Notes: generated by a model not told the origin, from the letters alone. A stretch of DNA of 64,000 nt from Smithella sp. (GCA_018056685.1 JAGPFC010000004.1:32646-96645), one strand, 5' to 3'. Shown: positions 45,626 to 54,000, counted from the first letter of the stretch. Made by a program: numbers and translations.

Positions 45626-45690
45626 AGGCCAACAAGATCGCTCAAGCCGATCGCCGCTTCGCGGCTCCGGCTGAGCTTGGTCGTACGGCT
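45626..45690 (+). other. attC-like site 4
   Basis: R'' AGGCCAAC (45626-45633) is the exact reverse complement of the cassette-4 start box GTTGGCCT (45030-45037). The body, CAAGCCGATCGCCGC-TTCG-CGGCTCCGGCTGAGCTTG, is a strong imperfect palindrome. It resembles the attC of aadA cassettes. The right box GTACGGCT (45683-45690) opens cassette 5. Confidence 0.82.
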
Positions 45691-45710
45691 AAAAGAAAGG
45701 AGTAGATAAG

Positions 45711-46154
45711 ATGTCAATTAAAGCTAACATCGCAACAGAAAAGTTTTTAAGTGGATACAACTGAGCTCAGTCGATACTTTACGCTTTCCGGGAAGAAAGC
45801 GACTTACCTGAGGAAATTGCACTGAAGATCGGGTGTGGCTTGGGTGCAGGTATGGGAAGAAAAGAGGAAGTATGCGGTGCGGTAACAGGTGGCATTCTTG
45901 TATTGGGAATGTGGCACGGTAGAGGGGCAAAAGACGATAAATCAGCTACAGAATTGACTTATAAGCAAACAAGAAAACTCATGGTAAAATTTGCTGAAAA
46001 GCATGGCACATATATTTGCCGTCAATTGTTAAATGGTTGCGATTTAACGGCAGAAGAAGGCCAGAAATTCTTCAAAGAGAAAGACATGTTGAACAAGGTA
46101 TGTGTTCCTTGTGTTCAGAGCGTGGCGGGTATTCTTGAAGAGCTAAAAAAATAA
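45711..46154 (+). CDS. Cassette 5: C-GCAxxG-C-C family selenoprotein (in-frame TGA = Sec18)
   Basis: From ATG 45711 (AAAGGAG upstream) the frame reads MSIKANIATEKFLSGYN, TGA, AQSILYAF and then 128 further codons to TAA, 147 residues in all. In this redox family the conserved start is SGYNCAQS, so the TGA stands exactly at the first conserved Cys. The rest is intact: IGCGLGAGMGR, EEVCGAVTGG, ICRQLLNGCDL, and VCVPCVQSV. The coding frame continues through the TGA without frame change, and a 7-bp hairpin lies 17 bases beyond it. It is therefore probably read as selenocysteine. Ordinary gene callers would start it late, at about 45840. Confidence 0.85.
45762..45801 (+). promoter_or_regulatory. SECIS-like element after the in-frame TGA
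   Basis: TGA at 45762-45764 is followed by CGCTTTC (45782-45788), loop CGGGAA (45789-45794) and GAAAGCG (45795-45801), a perfect 7-bp stem with GG in the apical loop. The distance from TGA to loop (24 bases) is within the bacterial SECIS range for SelB recruitment. Confidence 0.65.
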
Positions 46155-46220
46155 AGCCCAACCCGTTGCTACAGCCGATCGCCGCTTCGCGTCCCGGCTC
46201 ATCTTTGCGGCGGCGGGAAC
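46155..46220 (+). other. attC-like site 5 (right end of array, degraded)
   Basis: R'' AGCCCAAC (46155-46162) matches the reverse complement of the cassette-5 start box GTACGGCT at 6 of 8 positions. The core, CAGCCGATCGCCGC-TTC-GCGTCCCGGCTC, is shared with site 4. The right box is eroded (GGCGGCGGGAAC), and no further site follows the next gene, so this looks like the array end. Confidence 0.65.
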
Positions 46221-46266
46221 AAAAGACAAAATCTGTAGTACAGGAGCAAAAAAAGACATCCATAGC

Positions 46267-47142
46267 ATGGGGAAAATAGAAATTCACAATAAAGTTGCGG
46301 TAAAAGTTTTTAATACGGCGTGGGTACGGACAAGGAAATGCATATTATTGGCGGGCGCAAACTGTGAATCAATAGAAGCAGCAGCTCTTTTTGCCGTCAT
46401 TGCACATCCGAAAATGGGTATAATTCTTTTTGATACAGGACATCACACCCGGTTTTATCAAGCAACACGCGATTTCCCTTATCGGCTTCATAGCATTTTA
46501 ACGCCATGCGATTTGAAAGAGGAAAACAATGCAGCAAATCAAATTACAAAAATTGGAATTAAACCCGATGATGTTAAAACGATCATAATCAGTCATGGTC
46601 ATGCGGATCACATTCCTGGAATTATTGATTTTCCTAATGCTAAAATTATCCTGAATAAGACTGAGTATGATTTTATGTGCTGGGACAAGAAAAAAAATCA
46701 TTCAGTAAAATTGTTTAAATACGCATATTTGAAATCATTATATAATGACTGCAATAATGAAATAATGACCGTTGATTTTTCCAAAAAAGGGAAAAAACAC
46801 AAGCTTTTCGATACGGCGGTAGATCTATGGGATGACGGCACAATGTATCTCGTTCAGCTCCCGGGGCACACAAAAGGCCAAATGGGACTCTACATGGATA
46901 ACGTTGATTCCAGACAGTTATTTTTTGTCGGCGATGGCGCATACCTGCAGGATAACATCCGGTACAATATACCCACATGGAAATTATTCCAGAAAACTTT
47001 TTACGCTTCTCCGGATGATTTTGTGAAAACGCTGGAAATGCTCTATCACTTGCAAAAAGCAAATCCTGAGCTATTAATCATTCCTTCCCATTGCAAGGAA
47101 ACATGGAATATACTGAAATCAATAAATCTGGCCGTTGAATAA
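46267..47142 (+). CDS. MBL-fold metallohydrolase (AHL-lactonase-like)
   Basis: The 291-residue protein has the metallo-beta-lactamase motif ISHGHADHIPGI, then LPGHTKGQMGLYM and FFVGDGAYLQDN, and a late SHCKETW His. The start, HPKMGIILFDTGHHTRF, is of the kind seen in AttM/AiiA-type lactonases and related hydrolases. Two zinc ions are expected. The substrate is not deducible. It follows the last attC-like site but has none of its own, so it is probably outside the array. Confidence 0.8.
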   Translation: MGKIEIHNKVAVKVFNTAWVRTRKCILLAGANCESIEAAALFAVIAHPKMGIILFDTGHHTRFYQATRDFPYRLHSILTPCDLKEENNAANQITKIGIKPDDVKTIIISHGHADHIPGIIDFPNAKIILNKTEYDFMCWDKKKNHSVKLFKYAYLKSLYNDCNNEIMTVDFSKKGKKHKLFDTAVDLWDDGTMYLVQLPGHTKGQMGLYMDNVDSRQLFFVGDGAYLQDNIRYNIPTWKLFQKTFYASPDDFVKTLEMLYHLQKANPELLIIPSHCKETWNILKSINLAVE

Positions 47143-47167
47143 CACCATTTCGGTTAAGAAAAGGTAT

Positions 47168-50100
47168 TTAAAATTTTTCGATTTCTTCTATCAACTGATT
47201 CAGTTTTTTCGGTGAGACGTGATAGGGCGTCTTGAGTTCCTGCGCGAACAGGGATACTTTATATTCTTCAATCATCCAGAACAATTCTTCAATTAAAGAT
47301 TTCTTTTCTTCGGGACAATCCTTTGTAACGTCCTCTTGCAATCGATTGATTTTCTTAAAACCGATACACTGCTGAACCTGTGTGCTTTGATCGTTATCCA
47401 CCCTCCCCCGACCCCTCCCATCAAGGGAGGGGAAAGGTGAGGTGTTTTCATTTAATATCTGCATCAAGTGGCTTGTATAACTTGCCGCTTCCTGCAATTT
47501 CTTTTCTGCCGAGGCCAGATTGAGACTTCCCCGCTCGGCCCGCAGGGCAAGCGCCCGGCAATAGCGCGGCAGTTCCTTCATCCGTTCAAAGGTATAAAGT
47601 TCGGGAAAATCGATGGGCACCAGACTTGAGAGCTCCGTTCGTATTCCTTTTAGAAAATTTAAAACCGGATTATTGCCCCTATTTCTCGTCATAAGTTTAC
47701 TGATAACATTATAAGTATCATCAAAGGCTTTTAACACCGGTTCTATCGCTGTAAGCACCTGCTGGCCATAAGGCAGGATCTGGGATTTCAGATAACCGGC
47801 GTGCGCGATAAATTCTTCCCGTCTTCGCCACGGCCTGAAGAACAAATCCTTGTTTACTCGATTGATAATGGACTGTTCCAGTTGTTTGGGAGGTCCGATA
47901 TTGGCCGCGATGGCTTTCATCGAGCTATTCAGGGCAATATTTTTTTTAAGTTGTTTGAGCAAATCGGCAAAATGAATGTCATACAGAGCCGCAACTCCCC
48001 GTGGATGATGGAAGGCGCTTTGTTTCTCACTGGAAAAAAGCCGGAGATTGATCGAGCCATCGACAACCGTCAGAGCCGGATAAGCATAGCCGATTAAACC
48101 GTGTGCTCCCCGAAGGGGAATCTGCTGCGGCAATTCCCCGAAATCCCAACCGGTGATTCCTTCTTTTTCGCACTCGCCTCTGATTTTATCCATGGCTGAG
48201 CTACTGACCGAGTCGGCCAGTTCTTTTTGCAGCAAATTGATGTCACGGCCGTCTTTAATTTCGTTTCCTTTTTCATCAATGACGCTGTAGCGGATATTGA
48301 GATAATCCGGCAGCTTCTCCGTCGCCCAATCATCCTTAGAAACCTTGATCTTGAATTGATCGAGAAGCAACTGACTGAGCGCCTGAGGTAAAGGTTTGTT
48401 CAAAGACGACTGGTCTTCCAGTAATAACTGCGTAACTTGGGCAGGCGGTGGCAACTTGAGGCGAATGGATTTGGGCAGCGTCTTCAATAAGTGGACAGCC
48501 TTTTCCTTTAATAATGAAGGGAGATGGTGGTCTATGTTTTCTGTTGCGGCTTTGGAGAGAAAACCCAAAGGCACTTTCACGGTAACCCCGTCATCCTTTT
48601 TGCCCGGTTCAAAATTATAGAGGCAGTTAAAAGCAGCATCGCCGATTTTAATCTGATCGGGATATTGAGAAATTTCCTCCTCATCCGGTTCATGAACAAT
48701 CAAATCCTCTTCCCGGAAACGCAGAAATTCATCGCTTCCCTTTTCTTTGATCAAATTCTGCAGCGACCGGATATCGGAAAGCACCGGCAGCCTCTGTTCG
48801 TAAAGATTGGCAATGGTTTCTTCATCAGCCACAATCCCGCGCCGGCGCAGCTTTTCTTCCATGGTCTGGACATGCTCGTATAAAGACAGATTGTGTTCGA
48901 GAAAAGGAATCCGGCGGGATACCTCGCCGGTAACGAGGGCTTCCCGGATGAATATCGCTTTGGCTTCTTCGGGATTGATTTTTTCATAAGCGACAGGACG
49001 GCTTTCCACAATCGTCAATCCGAAAAGGGTTACCTTCTCCAGGGCGACCACCTGCCCGCGGTTTTTCTCCCAGTGGGCGGCTGCATAAGTGTAGCGGCAG
49101 TTGTCGCCGCCCAGTTTCTCCAGCCAATCGCTCTGGATATTGGCAACATGGCGGGCAAAGACCCGCGAGGTCATACTGATTTCCGCTGCCACAATCCACT
49201 GACCGGCACGATTGAACAGGCCGGAACCCGGATAAATCATCACCTCTCGGCTCTTGGCTGCGGTGTAAAAGTTTTTCTCTTTCTTCCGGGCGATATTGGA
49301 AAGATAGCCGCTCAAAATACATCGGTGAATCCGGTCGGCAATATCCTGATTGATTTCGATCTTGTGATGTTTTCGATTTTTCACCGCTTTGTTCTTGCCG
49401 TCGAGGATATCCAGAATCTGGTGGTAGATGTCGCGCCATTCGATCATTCTCTTGTAGGATAGAAAATGATCGCGACAGAATTTTCGCTGCTTGTTTTGCG
49501 TCGGCAGATTCTCCAGCGACCCGTGATAACGGTTCCAGATATTAAGATAGGTTAAAAAGTCCGACTCCGGGTGCGCGAATTGGGCATGAGCTTTCGACGC
49601 TTCGTCGGCTTTTTCATAGGGACGTTCACGCGGGTCCTGAATGCTCAAGGCGGCGGCAATAACGGCAATCTCGTTGACGCAGTTTTCTTTCTGCGCTTCA
49701 ATCATCATACGGGACGCGCGGGGATCCAGCGGAAATTCGGCCATCCTCCGGCCGGTTTCCGTCAGCATGTATTGGTTTGTTTCTTCGGCGCTGTCATCTT
49801 TAATCAAAGCGCCCAGATCGCGCAGGATATCGATGCCATCGCGGATACTCTTGGGCTGCGGTTTGTCGATAAAAGGAAAGGACGTGACCGCACCAAGATT
49901 AAGTTCGAGCATCCGCAAAATGACACCGGCCAGATTGGAACGCATGATTTCAGGTGGCGTGTAAAGAGGCTTTTGGGAAAACTCCTCCTGCGAATAGAGC
50001 CGGATGCAGATACCGTTTTGCACACGGCCGCAGCGTCCTTTCCGCTGTTCGGCACTACTCGCAGAGATTGGTTTGATCGGCAAACCGGTCGTCTGGCTGC

Positions 50101-51232
50101 GCGGATTGTATTCCAAAATTCGCGCCAGCCCGGAATCGATCACATATTTGATGCCGGGAATCGTCAGTGACGTTTCCGCGATGTTGGTGGCGACGATGAT
50201 TTTTTGCTGTTCGACGGGGGCAAAAATCAGCCTTTGCTGAGAACCGGACAGACGCGCGTAAAGGGGCAGAACAAGACCTGAACATTTTTTGGATAATAGC
50301 CCGCAGGTTTCCCGGATGTCCTGCTCGGTCGGCATGAAAATCAAAATATCTTCATAACGGCGCTCGCGCTGCAACTGTTCCACGCAGGCCACGGCTTCAT
50401 CGATATAGGTTGTCTCTCCTTTTTCTTCTTTTTCCGGATCGACCGGCCGATAGCGAACTTCCACCGGATACATCCTGCCGGAAACCTTGATGACCGGCGC
50501 CTTATTAAAAGCTTCGGAAAATTTTTCCGTATCAATCGTGGCCGAGGTGATGATGACTTTCAGATCTTTTCGCCTGGCAAGCAGCGTGCGCAGATAACCC
50601 AGAATAAAATCAATGTTCAGGCTGCGCTCGTGGGCTTCATCGACAATCAATGTATCGTAGGCCAGCAGGTCGCGGTCTTTGACCGTTTCCGCAAGCAGGA
50701 TGCCGTCGGTCATGACTTTAATGAAAGGCTCGGCGGAGCTCTTTTCTTCAAAACGGATTTTGTACGCGACGGATTGACCGCATTCCTCGCCCAGCTCCGA
50801 TGCTATGCGATGGGCCATACTGATGGCCGCGATACGCCGGGGCTGAGTCAGACCGATCATGCCCCGCAGGCCAAGGCCTGCGGCCAGACACATTTTGGGG
50901 ATTTGCGTTGTCTTTCCGGACCCGGTTTCACCGGTGATAATCGTGACCTGATGTTTTTGAATACTTTCAATAATCTCCCTTTTCTTCGCGATGATTGGTA
51001 GATTTTGCGGAAAGTGAACCGAGGGAGCGTTTTGTTTTCTACGGCGGTAGCGATTAGTGGAGAGATCGGCAAGTTTTTTCAGATAGCCTAATTTTCTGAA
51101 AGCTGATTTTTCGTCGTTGGCTCTATGCGTTTCGATGTTTTTAAGCTCGCGGACAATACGGTAATAATCGGCAATCATGACAGAATCAAGTTTCTGTCTG
51201 ATTTGCCGAATATCGTTTTTAATGCTTTGCAA
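47168..51232 (-). CDS. hrpA: ATP-dependent RNA helicase HrpA (DEAH box)
   Basis: This 1354-residue DEAH/RHA helicase is slightly longer than E. coli HrpA. Motif I is GETGSGKTTQIPK (residues about 96-108), motif II is DEAH (about 197-200), motif III SAT, and motif VI is QRKGRCGRVQNG. HA2/winged-helix, OB and the long HrpA-specific C-terminal DUF3418 region follow. A short insertion near residue 1270 (SPFPSLDGRGRGRV) is encoded by a palindromic repeat that keeps frame. HrpA resolves stalled ribosomes and structured RNA. It is monocistronic. Confidence 0.93.
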   Translation of the reverse strand: MQSIKNDIRQIRQKLDSVMIADYYRIVRELKNIETHRANDEKSAFRKLGYLKKLADLSTNRYRRRKQNAPSVHFPQNLPIIAKKREIIESIQKHQVTIITGETGSGKTTQIPKMCLAAGLGLRGMIGLTQPRRIAAISMAHRIASELGEECGQSVAYKIRFEEKSSAEPFIKVMTDGILLAETVKDRDLLAYDTLIVDEAHERSLNIDFILGYLRTLLARRKDLKVIITSATIDTEKFSEAFNKAPVIKVSGRMYPVEVRYRPVDPEKEEKGETTYIDEAVACVEQLQRERRYEDILIFMPTEQDIRETCGLLSKKCSGLVLPLYARLSGSQQRLIFAPVEQQKIIVATNIAETSLTIPGIKYVIDSGLARILEYNPRSQTTGLPIKPISASSAEQRKGRCGRVQNGICIRLYSQEEFSQKPLYTPPEIMRSNLAGVILRMLELNLGAVTSFPFIDKPQPKSIRDGIDILRDLGALIKDDSAEETNQYMLTETGRRMAEFPLDPRASRMMIEAQKENCVNEIAVIAAALSIQDPRERPYEKADEASKAHAQFAHPESDFLTYLNIWNRYHGSLENLPTQNKQRKFCRDHFLSYKRMIEWRDIYHQILDILDGKNKAVKNRKHHKIEINQDIADRIHRCILSGYLSNIARKKEKNFYTAAKSREVMIYPGSGLFNRAGQWIVAAEISMTSRVFARHVANIQSDWLEKLGGDNCRYTYAAAHWEKNRGQVVALEKVTLFGLTIVESRPVAYEKINPEEAKAIFIREALVTGEVSRRIPFLEHNLSLYEHVQTMEEKLRRRGIVADEETIANLYEQRLPVLSDIRSLQNLIKEKGSDEFLRFREEDLIVHEPDEEEISQYPDQIKIGDAAFNCLYNFEPGKKDDGVTVKVPLGFLSKAATENIDHHLPSLLKEKAVHLLKTLPKSIRLKLPPPAQVTQLLLEDQSSLNKPLPQALSQLLLDQFKIKVSKDDWATEKLPDYLNIRYSVIDEKGNEIKDGRDINLLQKELADSVSSSAMDKIRGECEKEGITGWDFGELPQQIPLRGAHGLIGYAYPALTVVDGSINLRLFSSEKQSAFHHPRGVAALYDIHFADLLKQLKKNIALNSSMKAIAANIGPPKQLEQSIINRVNKDLFFRPWRRREEFIAHAGYLKSQILPYGQQVLTAIEPVLKAFDDTYNVISKLMTRNRGNNPVLNFLKGIRTELSSLVPIDFPELYTFERMKELPRYCRALALRAERGSLNLASAEKKLQEAASYTSHLMQILNENTSPFPSLDGRGRGRVDNDQSTQVQQCIGFKKINRLQEDVTKDCPEEKKSLIEELFWMIEEYKVSLFAQELKTPYHVSPKKLNQLIEEIEKF
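47412..47432 (-). repeat. Palindromic element inserted in frame within hrpA
   Basis: CCCCTCCC-ATCAA-GGGAGGGG (8-bp perfect stem) lies within CCCTCCCCCGA and GAAAGGTGAGG flanks. The whole G/C-tract segment (about 47398-47443) interrupts otherwise normal hrpA codon use and adds roughly 15 residues. Similar G-tract hairpins are widespread intergenic repeats in bacteria. Confidence 0.7.
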
Positions 51233-51354
51233 CCCTGTTCTCCGGAAGATTTTTAATGAGTGCTTTATTTCACATAGAGAGGATTGCTGTCAATGCCGGA
51301 TGTGAAGCGAAAGATTTTGGCGGGTCGTCAAAATTGAGGACTATCACTTGAAAT

Positions 51355-51416
51355 GTTCAACGCTCGGCATAAGGTGCGGCGCCCTCTTGCCGTCGCCCTT
51401 CATGCCGTTGTTACAT
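51355..51416 (-). other. Candidate attC-like site (minus strand)
   Basis: On the minus strand, directly at the stop codon of the 51411-52139 gene, the text reads TGTAAC, CAACGGCATGAAGG...CCTTATGCCGAGCGTTG, then AAC. The outer stem CAACG/CGTTG, the GCAT/ATGC and AAGG/CCTT stems, and an extrahelical CGAG give an attC-like imperfect palindrome. It ends in GTTGAAC, which fits GTTRRRY exactly. R'' fits the consensus only in its last four bases. Confidence 0.5.
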
Positions 51417-52139
51417 TTTTTGCTCTTCTCTTTCTCGATCCATGCAACGATCCAGCCGCTCATACATTTCCGTGAACTTGTTAATATGCTTTTGCCTCTC
51501 AATCTCCTCTTCGTATTCATCAATTCTATCTGGGCAAACACGTATGATCGTGACTTTTGCACTCAAACATTTCTGAAGTAAGGCAAGGCTAGCATATTGA
51601 TTGCAGTCCATTTTATCTTTGTACCATTTCTTCTTGACGTGATCATAGTAAGATAGCTTCGCTTCGATAAATTCGAATTGTCCATTCTCATGGATGAAAA
51701 AGAGGTCGGGACCTTTCTTTACCTTAAGTCCTTCGGATCCTGAAAACGAACCAGCTATCGTCTGTAATTTCTTAACGATTTCCAAATGTACGTTATCCTT
51801 CAACGCCTTATGAAAAGTTTCTTCATGGATTCTCTTCCATAATTCGTCACCATCAGATTGAAAGCATTCCGAAGTCCACTTTTCATCCCCAAGCCAAGAA
51901 TATGATCCGTACCATCCTCTCTTAACTGCCGGTTCGCGCCGTCTGGATACAAACGCCTCAGCAAGAAAACGTGCTTCTCCTAGTCTTTTTCGCCTTCTAT
52001 GCTCTATTGAATCACGAATATTCATCAATTTTTTCGATCTCGGTAGTATCATTTTTTGAATATCGGGATCATTCTTTCGCCATGGTTCAACGCATCCGTC
52101 AGGACATTTCAGTATTTCAAATCCTATGGTGGCTGTCAT
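51411..52139 (-). CDS. PD-(D/E)XK nuclease-like protein of unknown function
   Basis: The 242-residue charged, soluble protein has a C-terminal half reading KKGPDLFFIHENGQFEFIEAKLSYYDHVKKKW. This fits the PD-x(n)-E-x-K nuclease core (Pro-Asp, then Glu-Ala-Lys), and a following DCNQYASLALLQKCL helix is seen in VRR-NUC-like domains. The N-terminal half is Arg-rich with several Trp. No other family was recognised. It is alone on its strand between hrpA and an ABC transporter. It is bounded by a GTTAGGC box (52234-52240) and an attC-like palindrome (51355-51416), so it may be a single integron cassette. Confidence 0.55.
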   Translation of the reverse strand: MTATIGFEILKCPDGCVEPWRKNDPDIQKMILPRSKKLMNIRDSIEHRRRKRLGEARFLAEAFVSRRREPAVKRGWYGSYSWLGDEKWTSECFQSDGDELWKRIHEETFHKALKDNVHLEIVKKLQTIAGSFSGSEGLKVKKGPDLFFIHENGQFEFIEAKLSYYDHVKKKWYKDKMDCNQYASLALLQKCLSAKVTIIRVCPDRIDEYEEEIERQKHINKFTEMYERLDRCMDREREEQKM

Positions 52140-52217
52140 TCTTCCTCCAGGAACTGTCTCGTTTCGCTTTCATCAAATGTAACATTGTTTATATGGATCG
52201 GTGCTAAAATTGCAAAC

Positions 52218-52240
52218 GCCGACAGCGCTGTCGGCCTAAC
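52218..52240 (-). other. Perfect 18-bp palindrome next to a GTTAGGC box
   Basis: GCCGACAGC-GCTGTCGGC (52218-52235) overlaps GCCTAAC (52234-52240), which on the minus strand is GTTAGGC, a consensus GTTRRRY box placed about 95 bases before the nuclease-like gene. It is compatible with a cassette start. Confidence 0.5.
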
Positions 52241-52451
52241 ACCCCTTTATAAAATCCGTGATTTTGGGCTTAATAACTTAATATTAAACAATAATCAACC
52301 TCTTTCGTTTTTCTCGGGTGGGGATATTATCTGGATCGGCATAATATCCCAATTCCTTTACCAGAGATTGTCCTTTCCATTTATATTAAGACTTGATATT
52401 TGAAAAGCGTGCATCCAAACAAACATCAGATGACACTCACTTTCAGGAAGC
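52241..52451. other. Gene-free region
   Basis: This is the remainder of the 312-bp gap between the nuclease-like gene and the ABC permease gene. It starts with ACACCCCTTTATAAAATCCGTGA; with the preceding TAA it shares TAACACCCCT with the region behind dmeF (42178-42187). Otherwise I see nothing in it. Confidence 0.5.
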
Positions 52452-53294
52452 TCAAATGATATCCTCATGCCTGAAACGCCAGAACAACAACGCGCCCAGG
52501 ATAAGGCAATAGATCAGAATGTTGATGAACGGATAAATGGATAGAAATCCATGAAACCCCTCCCTGCTGATCAATGATGAGGCAAACTGTTGTATTCCTG
52601 AAAGTTTCGGCCATAAATAGTAAATAACTTTCCACCGGGATACGTCCGACGCTGAACCCGATTGTTGCAGCATCGCCTGTCCCAATTGACTCTGGCTCGC
52701 AGCAACTATTCCCTCTGCCACAAAACTGACAATGCCAATACCCATCACACAAAGAAAAGCGATGATGTCAGGCATCAGAAGCGAAAAAAGAAGCACGGCA
52801 ACAACGACAAAAAACAGGTTGAAAGAAGAAAGCAGCGAGGCCATGAGATATTCCGGAGAGACCACTTTTAAATGGATGGAAATCATGATGAACACAACGC
52901 TGTGCAGAATGAACATGAAGACAACTGATAAAACCCACAATCCGAGAATTTTTCCCGCAACATACTGCCAGCGGGTTATCGGTTTTGACAGAATACAGGA
53001 TTGCATCCCCTCCTCCCGGTCGCGTTTGAATACGCGCATGGAAAGTAGCCCCGCCAGCAACATCGTTCCCACCGCAATCATGTGGAAAACCGCTTTTAAC
53101 ATGACACGGATTACAGCGTCATCGTCAAGCGTCTGCCCATTCACTATGAAACCGCCTTGAGAACAGTTGCGGACAAGTAATATGAAAAGTGCACAAATAA
53201 CAAACATCATGATGAAGCTCTTCTGCCGCACCTGATCCACGATGGTGTATTTCGCAATACGGATGATGGATGAACGCGTTTCAGACATTTTCAA
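52452..53294 (-). CDS. ABC-2 type transporter permease
   Basis: The 280-residue inner-membrane protein has six membrane helices. It begins with an N-terminal cytoplasmic SIIRIAKYTIVDQVRQKSFIMMFVICALFILLV, then GLLSMRVFKRDREEGMQSCILSKPITRWQYVAGKILGLW, which is the ABC-2 permease signature. The last helix lies near the end. It begins one base after the stop of its ATPase partner gene, so both form one exporter. It is the last gene of the minus-strand lipid cluster; the substrate may be a product of that cluster. Confidence 0.88.
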   Translation of the reverse strand: MKMSETRSSIIRIAKYTIVDQVRQKSFIMMFVICALFILLVRNCSQGGFIVNGQTLDDDAVIRVMLKAVFHMIAVGTMLLAGLLSMRVFKRDREEGMQSCILSKPITRWQYVAGKILGLWVLSVVFMFILHSVVFIMISIHLKVVSPEYLMASLLSSFNLFFVVVAVLLFSLLMPDIIAFLCVMGIGIVSFVAEGIVAASQSQLGQAMLQQSGSASDVSRWKVIYYLWPKLSGIQQFASSLISREGFHGFLSIYPFINILIYCLILGALLFWRFRHEDII

Positions 53295-53295
53295 A

Positions 53296-54000
53296 TCAAC
53301 CTTTCACCAATCTGACAAACACATCTTCCAGAGTGTCACCATTCTTGATCAGAGCGGCAATATTGTCCTTCACCAAAAGCTTTCCTTGATTGATGATGGC
53401 GGCGTTATCGCATATTTTTTCAACTTCCGACAGAAGGTGTGAATTCAGGAAGATCGTCATCCCCTGATCTTTAAGCGATTCCAAAAGCTGACGTATTTCT
53501 CTGATTCCGATAGGATCAAGGCCGGAGGTCGGTTCATCGAGAAGAAGCAGTTTCGGATTCCCCAGGAGGGCAGCGCCCATTCCGAACCGTTGAATCATGC
53601 CCTTGGAATAAGTACGCGCTTTGCTATTTTCCCTGCCTTCCATGCCGATTTGTCTGACGATGCGCCGGCATTGGTCTGTCGCATCAGATCGGCTGATATT
53701 CAGCAACTCCGCGCAGCGTTGTAAATATTGCCATCCGGAAAGATGCGGGGGGATGCGATGGTTTTCAGCCATATAACCTATCGCGGTGCGACTTGCTGCC
53801 TGAGTGCTCGGGATACTGTTTATCGACAAGCTTCCGGATGTGGGTTGGGTGAAGTCCAGCAGCATCTTGACGATAGTCGTTTTTCCTGCGCCATTAGGTC
53901 CGAGAAGAGCAAAATATTCACCGGTCTCAACGGAAAAAGAGACGTTGTTGACGGCGGCAAAGGAACCGTATTTTTTGGTAACGGTATTCAATTTAATCAT
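53296..54000 (-). CDS. ABC transporter ATP-binding protein
   Basis: The 234-residue protein starts at ATG 54000 (a TTG at 54006 is also possible). Walker A GPNGAGKTT, signature YSKGMIQRFGMGAALL and Walker B LLLLDEPTSGLDPIG are present, plus the switch His in LNSHLLSEVE. It is of the CcmA/NatA class and pairs with the ABC-2 permease that follows. The 189-bp gap to the acyltransferase gene (54001-54189) shows nothing recognisable. Confidence 0.92.
   Translation of the reverse strand: MIKLNTVTKKYGSFAAVNNVSFSVETGEYFALLGPNGAGKTTIVKMLLDFTQPTSGSLSINSIPSTQAASRTAIGYMAENHRIPPHLSGWQYLQRCAELLNISRSDATDQCRRIVRQIGMEGRENSKARTYSKGMIQRFGMGAALLGNPKLLLLDEPTSGLDPIGIREIRQLLESLKDQGMTIFLNSHLLSEVEKICDNAAIINQGKLLVKDNIAALIKNGDTLEDVFVRLVKG

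Noticed and set aside
46221..47142. MBL-fold gene as a sixth cassette
   Set aside because: No R'' or palindrome follows its stop codon, and the box before it is eroded.
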